9,159 nt of DNA from Solirubrobacterales bacterium (lineage in GTDB: Bacteria; Actinomycetota; Thermoleophilia; Solirubrobacterales; Solirubrobacteraceae): NCBI GenBank assembly GCA_027314825.1, contig DAHVAB010000075.1:1-9159 (forward strand). Direction: 5' to 3'. The notes below the pieces were generated by a model. That model made no database searches. It was given only the letters and a program-made list of their open reading frames with translations, and was not told the origin of the DNA. Of this stretch, positions 5,689 through 9,159 are shown one piece after another. Every line of letters begins with the position of its first letter. Positions within the stretch are counted from its first letter, which is position 1. The translations under genes were made by a program, and so were the position numbers.

Positions 5689-6312
5689 ATGAGCACGCAA
5701 CCTGACAGTCCTCGCCGTCCGCGCGGGCCCCGTGCGCGGCGCCTGGTCGCCGTTCTCGGCGCGATCTGCGCAGCGGTCCTGATCACCGCCTGCGGCAACC
5801 AGAACGACCGTCAGACGACCGGCACCTATGCCGGCAACGGCGGTCTCGGGGCGCCCTACCTGAGCGTCGGCAAGCTGGTCTACCAGGTGCAGATCTCGCG
5901 GGAGCTCAACCCGTATGAAATCGAAGACAAGCAGTTCATGGAGGGCCTGCCCCCGGAAGAGGCCAAGCTGCATCCGGGGGAAGAGTGGTTCGGGGTGTTC
6001 ATGCAGGTCTACAACGAAACGGGCTCGCCGCACCGGGCAACGGGCGACATCACGGTCTACGACACCGAAGGCAACGTCTACCACCCGATCATCCCCAACG
6101 AAACCAACCTTTACGCCTACCGGCCCGAAGAAGTGGTGCCGGCGAACGGGCAGATCCCGGTCCCCAACTCGACGGCCGACTCCACGCCGATCGGCGGGCT
6201 GGTGCTGCTCTACAAGATCAAGGTGGAATCGATCGAAAACCGGCCGTTGGAGATCAAGATCGTCTCCCAGAAGAACCCGTCCGAAGTCGCGACGGCCGAA
6301 CTCGACGTCTAG
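5689..6312 (+). CDS. Putative lipoprotein of unknown function
   Basis: A 207-residue exported protein. Residues 1-18 are Arg-rich, 19-31 form a hydrophobic core (LVAVLGAICAAVL), and LITAC gives a lipobox with Cys35 as the lipidated residue. The mature part is acidic. It begins with a Gly/Asn/Thr-rich tether (36-56), then YLSVGKLVYQVQISRELNPYEIEDKQFM, then a beta-rich core with WFGVFMQVYNETG and ITVYDTEGNVYHPI (99-134). This pattern recalls DUF4352-like immunoglobulin-fold lipoproteins, a weak resemblance. No catalytic motif is seen. Glu codons are 13 GAA to 5 GAG, unlike its neighbour (2 GAA, 10 GAG). The stop codon overlaps that of the convergent PBP gene. It probably sits on the outer face of the membrane; its partner is unknown. 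Confidence 0.85.
   Translation: MSTQPDSPRRPRGPRARRLVAVLGAICAAVLITACGNQNDRQTTGTYAGNGGLGAPYLSVGKLVYQVQISRELNPYEIEDKQFMEGLPPEEAKLHPGEEWFGVFMQVYNETGSPHRATGDITVYDTEGNVYHPIIPNETNLYAYRPEEVVPANGQIPVPNSTADSTPIGGLVLLYKIKVESIENRPLEIKIVSQKNPSEVATAELDV
6309..6312. other. CTAG shared by two convergent stop codons
   Basis: The lipoprotein stop TAG occupies 6310-6312 on the plus strand. The PBP stop TAG is the complement of CTA at 6309-6311. The genes therefore overlap tail to tail by 3 bp with no room for a terminator between them. Confidence 0.9.
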
Positions 6313-8273
6313 CCGAGCTCGAGCCCGAGCCCGGCTTCGAGCACCTGTTTGGCGACCGGCGCCGCGCTTTCGGCTCCGTAGCCGTCGCGGACCATCAGGA
6401 CTCCGACGGCGAGCTTGGGCGCTTCGGCGGGGGCGAACGCCGCGAACCAGGCGTCGGTGCTCGCCTTTTCGACCGCCGCGCGGGAGCAGCCTTCGCCTGA
6501 GCCCGCCGGTCTGCCGGATTCCCCCGGCCCGCCGGCTTCGCCGGAGGCGCCGCCCGTCGCCGATCCTTCGCCGGCGCAGCCGCCCGGCCCGCCGAGTTCC
6601 GCGGTCCCGGTCTTGCCGGCGACGGTCACGCCAGGGATCGCGGCGTTCGGCCCGGTGCCTTCGCGGACGACGTGGATCATCATCGTCCGCACCTCGGAGG
6701 CTACCTTGCGGCTGGAGACGACTATCGGGCGGCCGGGCGCGGTGGGCGAGTAGGTGGGGATGTGGCGCACGCCGCCGTCGGCGATCGTCGCGGCGACCAC
6801 CGCCATCTGCAGCGGGGTGGCCAGCACCCGCCCCTGGCCGATCGTGCTGGAGCCGACTTCGAATTCGCCATGGAATTCCCGGGCCTGCGGGATCGTGCTC
6901 TGCGCTGCCCCCGGGATCCCGGGCGGCCGGTCGAAGCCGTAGCGCTCCGCGGTCGCGACCAGGCGGGAGGCGCCGAGCTTCACCCCGAGCGGCGCGAACA
7001 CGGAGTTGCAGGAGACCGCGAAGGAGAGCACGAGCGTGCCTCCGCAGGACTCCGATTCGGCGTTGTTAAGGGTGACTCCGCCGAGCACGGTGTGGGTCTC
7101 ATAGGGGAACGTGCTCTGCGGGGTCGCGATCCCCGACTGCAGGATCCCCGTGACGCTCACCATCTTGAACGTGGAGCCGGGCGGCTGCAGCCCGTCGAGC
7201 CCGACGCCGGCGACGGCGAGGATCTGGCCGGTGGAGGGCTGCAGGGCGACGACGCCGCCGTAGTGTTCTCCCATCGCCTTCACCGTGGCTTCCTGGAGGG
7301 CCGGTGCGATCGTGGTGCGCACCGGCGGCGAGGCCTTCGGCGCGACCTTTGCGATCACGTGGGAGCCGGCAAGCAGCTCTCCCCCCGGCCTCCCGCGCAG
7401 GCGGGCGTCGAAGATCGCCTCCAGGCCGCTGACGCCGACGATCGCGTTCGCGGGCACCCCTTCGGCCGCGAGCTGCGCGCGCTCCCCCTTCGGGATCGGC
7501 CCGATCGAGCCGACGACCGATGATGCCGCCGCTCCCAGGGGTGAGAAGCGTTCGCCTGCGGCGCTCGCCGGGCCGCTGGCGAGCACCGAGCCTTCGCGGG
7601 CGAGCAGCTCCGCGCGGGGCGGCAGCGTCATGCGGCGGGCGAGCCTTTGTCCCGCCGTGAGCCCGGGGAACCGAAGGGCCGGCGACCAGGCGATCCGAAC
7701 GCTCGTCCCACGGCCGGCGAACCTCAGCTCGATTCTGCCCTCGATCGTGCCGAAGACGCGGGTCCGCATGACCACCTGCGCCTCGATCGCCTCGCGGTTG
7801 GCACCGCCGCCGCCCCGGGAGACCAGGCGCGGCCTGCCCCGCAGGTGCAGCTGGGTGGCCGTGGCGGTGGCGGCCGCCTGCTCGTAGGTGGAGGCGAACT
7901 GGGCCGCGGTGATGCGGCGCCTGGCGGCCGGGTCGATCGTCGCGTACATCTGCGCGTAGTCGCGGTGCGCCCACGCGCGCAGGAATCGGGTTGCCAGCGC
8001 GCGCTCCTGGGAGGCGGTGCTGGAGCTGCCGGCCGTGGCGAGCACCGCGCCGCCCCCGAACGCCACGGCGGCGAGCAGGATCACGGGAAGGGCGCGGCGC
8101 GGCCGCCAGGAGCCCGGGGGGCGGCCCGAGCCCGGAGGGTCGCGGCGTGCCCGGCCCGAGCCCGGTGCATCGCGGCGAGCCCGTTGCGAGCCCGGTGGGT
8201 CGCGGTGAGGCCGTCCCGAGCCCGGGGGGCGGCGGCGATGATCGCCGCGATCGGGCGAGCGATCCTCGCTCAC
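6309..8273 (-). CDS. Class B penicillin-binding protein (transpeptidase)
   Basis: A 654-residue bitopic membrane protein, PbpA/PBP2-like, that cross-links peptidoglycan outside the membrane. In order: a cytoplasmic Arg/Pro/Gly-rich repeat tail (1-60), one membrane segment (about 61-82), an NTF2/MecA_N-like domain (about 87-200), a pedestal region starting near LPPRAELLAREGSVL (217-231), and the transpeptidase domain (about 335-650). Active-site motifs are intact: Ser367-Thr-Phe-Lys370 in PPGSTFK, Ser421-Cys-Asn423, and Lys554-Thr-Gly in VAGKTGTAEL. A Gly/Ser/Glu-rich stretch of about 45 residues, with Cys566 and Cys596, lies between KTGTAEL and DAWFAAFAP, where relatives have a shorter loop. 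The GTG start has AGGGA only 3 nt upstream, and an in-frame alternative cannot be excluded. It diverges from the protease gene at 8335. Confidence 0.93.
   Translation of the reverse strand: MSEDRSPDRGDHRRRPPGSGRPHRDPPGSQRARRDAPGSGRARRDPPGSGRPPGSWRPRRALPVILLAAVAFGGGAVLATAGSSSTASQERALATRFLRAWAHRDYAQMYATIDPAARRRITAAQFASTYEQAAATATATQLHLRGRPRLVSRGGGGANREAIEAQVVMRTRVFGTIEGRIELRFAGRGTSVRIAWSPALRFPGLTAGQRLARRMTLPPRAELLAREGSVLASGPASAAGERFSPLGAAASSVVGSIGPIPKGERAQLAAEGVPANAIVGVSGLEAIFDARLRGRPGGELLAGSHVIAKVAPKASPPVRTTIAPALQEATVKAMGEHYGGVVALQPSTGQILAVAGVGLDGLQPPGSTFKMVSVTGILQSGIATPQSTFPYETHTVLGGVTLNNAESESCGGTLVLSFAVSCNSVFAPLGVKLGASRLVATAERYGFDRPPGIPGAAQSTIPQAREFHGEFEVGSSTIGQGRVLATPLQMAVVAATIADGGVRHIPTYSPTAPGRPIVVSSRKVASEVRTMMIHVVREGTGPNAAIPGVTVAGKTGTAELGGPGGCAGEGSATGGASGEAGGPGESGRPAGSGEGCSRAAVEKASTDAWFAAFAPAEAPKLAVGVLMVRDGYGAESAAPVAKQVLEAGLGLELG
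6465..6593 (-). repeat. Low-complexity insert after KTG motif of the PBP
   Basis: This encodes residues 561-603 of the PBP, almost all Gly, Ser, Ala, Glu and Pro, with Cys566 and Cys596 near its ends. The DNA has short internal repeats such as CCCGGCCCGCCG and CTTCGCCGG, consistent with growth by slippage. The reading frame stays intact and resumes at DAWFAAFAP. Confidence 0.6.
8109..8237 (-). repeat. 30-bp repeat encoding the PBP N-terminal tail
   Basis: Residues 13-55 of the PBP are about four copies of a 10-residue unit of the form RARRDPPGSG (21-30, 31-40 and 41-50 most regular, with partial copies either side). The DNA therefore repeats about every 30 bp, with cores such as CGAGCCCGG followed by TCGCGG on the plus strand. 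The translated tail is basic and cytoplasmic, just before the membrane segment. Confidence 0.75.
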
Positions 8274-8317
8274 CTATCCCTGCGCCCGTAGCGTTGCAGC
8301 GTGACGCACAGCCAGGA

Positions 8318-8323
8318 ACGGTA
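8318..8323 (-). promoter_or_regulatory. Candidate -10 box of the PBP gene
   Basis: Minus-strand TACCGT fits TANNNT and would give a leader of about 35-40 nt before GTG 8273. It shares bases with the plus-strand box at 8322-8327. Support is weak, since no -35 is seen. Confidence 0.2.
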
Positions 8324-8327
8324 GAAC
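8322..8327 (+). promoter_or_regulatory. Candidate -10 box of the protease gene
   Basis: GGTAGAAC resembles the GGTAGACT before the lipoprotein gene. The hexamer TAGAAC ends 7 nt before ATG 8335, typical of leaderless starts. No Shine-Dalgarno is present. Confidence 0.3.
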
Positions 8328-8334
8328 ATGGCAG

Positions 8335-9159
8335 ATGACAGGGCTCGACTGGATCATCGTCGGCTTCGCGGTGCTGCTCGCCTGGATCGGCTACAGGCAG
8401 GGGTTCATCGTCGGCGTCCTCTCCTTCGCCGGGTTCGCCGCCGGCGCGTTCATCGGCACGCGGATCGCGCCACTGGTCCTCCCGCACGGCGCGGCCTCGC
8501 CCTATGCACCGGCCTTCGGGCTGTTCGGGGCGCTCCTGGCCGGCGCGATCCTCGCAAGCGGATTGGAGGGAGTGGGGCTGCGGCTGAGGCGGGCGCTCGT
8601 GATTCCCGGCCTGCGCTTGATCGACGGCGGGATGGGGGCTCTGCTGAGCGCGGTCGTCGCGCTCGGGATCGTCTGGATCGTGGCGGCGGTGGCCGCTCAG
8701 GTGCCGGGTCAGACCGCGCTGACCGAAGCGATCCAGCGATCGGCGATCCTGCGCGCGCTGAACGGCGCGCTGCCGCCGTCCGGCCCGGTTCTCGGCGCGC
8801 TTGCGCGACTGGACCCGCTGCCCTCGATCTCCGGTCCGATTCCCGACGTTGCGCCGCCGAGCCCGGCGATCGCCTCGGTGGCGGCGGTCAGGGCCGACTC
8901 GCGCAGCGTGGTGCGAGTGCTCGGCACGGCGTGCGGCCTCGCGATCGAGGGCTCGGGCTGGGTGGCTGCGCCGGGCGAGGTGATCACGAACGCCCACGTG
9001 ATCGCCGGCGAGCATGACACGACCGTGCAGGTGGAAGGTCGCGTGCCGAGCCTGCCGGCGGTCGCGATCGCCTTCGATCCGACCGACGACGTCGCGGTGC
9101 TGCGCGTGCCCGGCCTGAAGGAGCCGGTGCTGCACGAGGTGCCGGGCCCGCGCGAAGAC
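8335..9159 (+). CDS. CvpA-domain membrane serine protease, MarP-like, 3' partial
   Basis: The frame runs from ATG 8335 to the window end without a stop (275 residues). Only this start is possible, since an in-frame TGA lies at 8302 with no start codon between. The N-terminal CvpA-like region has about four hydrophobic helices (near 6-20, 24-46, 60-76 and 98-122), with the family-type opening LDWIIVGFAVLLAWIGYRQGF. A Pro-rich linker (about 147-178) leads to a trypsin-like protease fold: GSGWV (206-210), VITNAHVIAG with catalytic His221, and DPTDDVAVLRV with catalytic Asp252. The nucleophilic Ser (GDSGGP) would lie past the edge. Cys200 is 21 residues before His221, as I recall for redox Cys214 and His235 of Mycobacterium tuberculosis MarP. 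Likely an extracytoplasmic stress protease; it diverges from the PBP gene. Confidence 0.9.
   Translation, partial: MTGLDWIIVGFAVLLAWIGYRQGFIVGVLSFAGFAAGAFIGTRIAPLVLPHGAASPYAPAFGLFGALLAGAILASGLEGVGLRLRRALVIPGLRLIDGGMGALLSAVVALGIVWIVAAVAAQVPGQTALTEAIQRSAILRALNGALPPSGPVLGALARLDPLPSISGPIPDVAPPSPAIASVAAVRADSRSVVRVLGTACGLAIEGSGWVAAPGEVITNAHVIAGEHDTTVQVEGRVPSLPAVAIAFDPTDDVAVLRVPGLKEPVLHEVPGPRED

Noticed and set aside
5915..7069. Plus-strand open frame of 384 codons across the lipoprotein and PBP genes
   Set aside because: The translation is dominated by Arg, Ser and Pro and overlaps two well-supported genes in other frames.
8299..8307. Short palindrome GCGT-G-ACGC in the PBP/protease divergent gap
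   Set aside because: Four-base arms are expected by chance at this GC content; no extension or second copy.
8328..9017. Plus-strand open frame starting at ATG 8328
   Set aside because: It is one frame off the CvpA/protease frame, is Arg-rich and lacks membrane helices or the His/Asp motifs.
7099..9135. Minus-strand open frame of 678 codons over the PBP and protease genes
   Set aside because: His/Arg/Gly-rich translation without motifs; it conflicts with the PBP catalytic frame and the MarP-like frame.

Overview
This is a high-GC (visibly around 70%) bacterial chromosomal segment with densely packed genes, ATG/GTG starts and C/G-ending codons. The hom-thrC-thrB order, a Soj-type ParA, a PbpA-like class B PBP with an NTF2/MecA-type N-domain and a CvpA-plus-trypsin-like protease resembling mycobacterial MarP all point to an actinobacterium. 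A deep lineage such as Thermoleophilia/Solirubrobacterales is my best guess. That placement is inference from protein character, not from a search.

Layout. (1) 1-3108, plus strand: the threonine branch from aspartate semialdehyde. It holds homoserine dehydrogenase (5' end outside the window), threonine synthase (ATGA overlap with hom) and homoserine kinase, one operon. (2) 3109-3269: convergent intergenic gap with GC-rich hairpins and no T-tract. (3) 3270-4843, minus strand: a zinc-ribbon/FHA protein followed by a ParA-family ATPase, separated by about 200 bp that hold a 29-bp tandem repeat. (4) 4844-5180: a 337-bp divergent intergenic region with 60-bp tandem repeats, G-quadruplex-type G-runs on the minus strand, a 12-bp palindrome and candidate promoters facing both ways. 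(5) 5181-6312, plus strand: an SRPBCC-fold protein and a lipoprotein of unknown function. (6) 6309-8273, minus strand: a class B penicillin-binding protein whose stop codon overlaps that of the lipoprotein in a shared CTAG. (7) 8274-8334: a short divergent promoter region. (8) 8335 to the window end, plus strand: a membrane-anchored CvpA/serine protease, truncated by the window edge; its catalytic Ser lies beyond it.

How the parts relate. Region 1 makes threonine. Regions 3 to 8 look like envelope or cell-organisation genes: FHA phosphopeptide reader, ParA positioning ATPase, lipid/hydrophobe-binding fold, exported lipoprotein, peptidoglycan transpeptidase and periplasmic protease. No mobile element, tRNA, rRNA or CRISPR array was seen. 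I found no clear evidence of a new defence or metabolic system. The more unusual signals are the two repeat-bearing spacers around the FHA gene, the shared-stop convergent pair, a cysteine-flanked Gly/Ser-rich insertion beside the PBP active site, and a recurring TAG-type -10 box just upstream of start codons that lack a Shine-Dalgarno.
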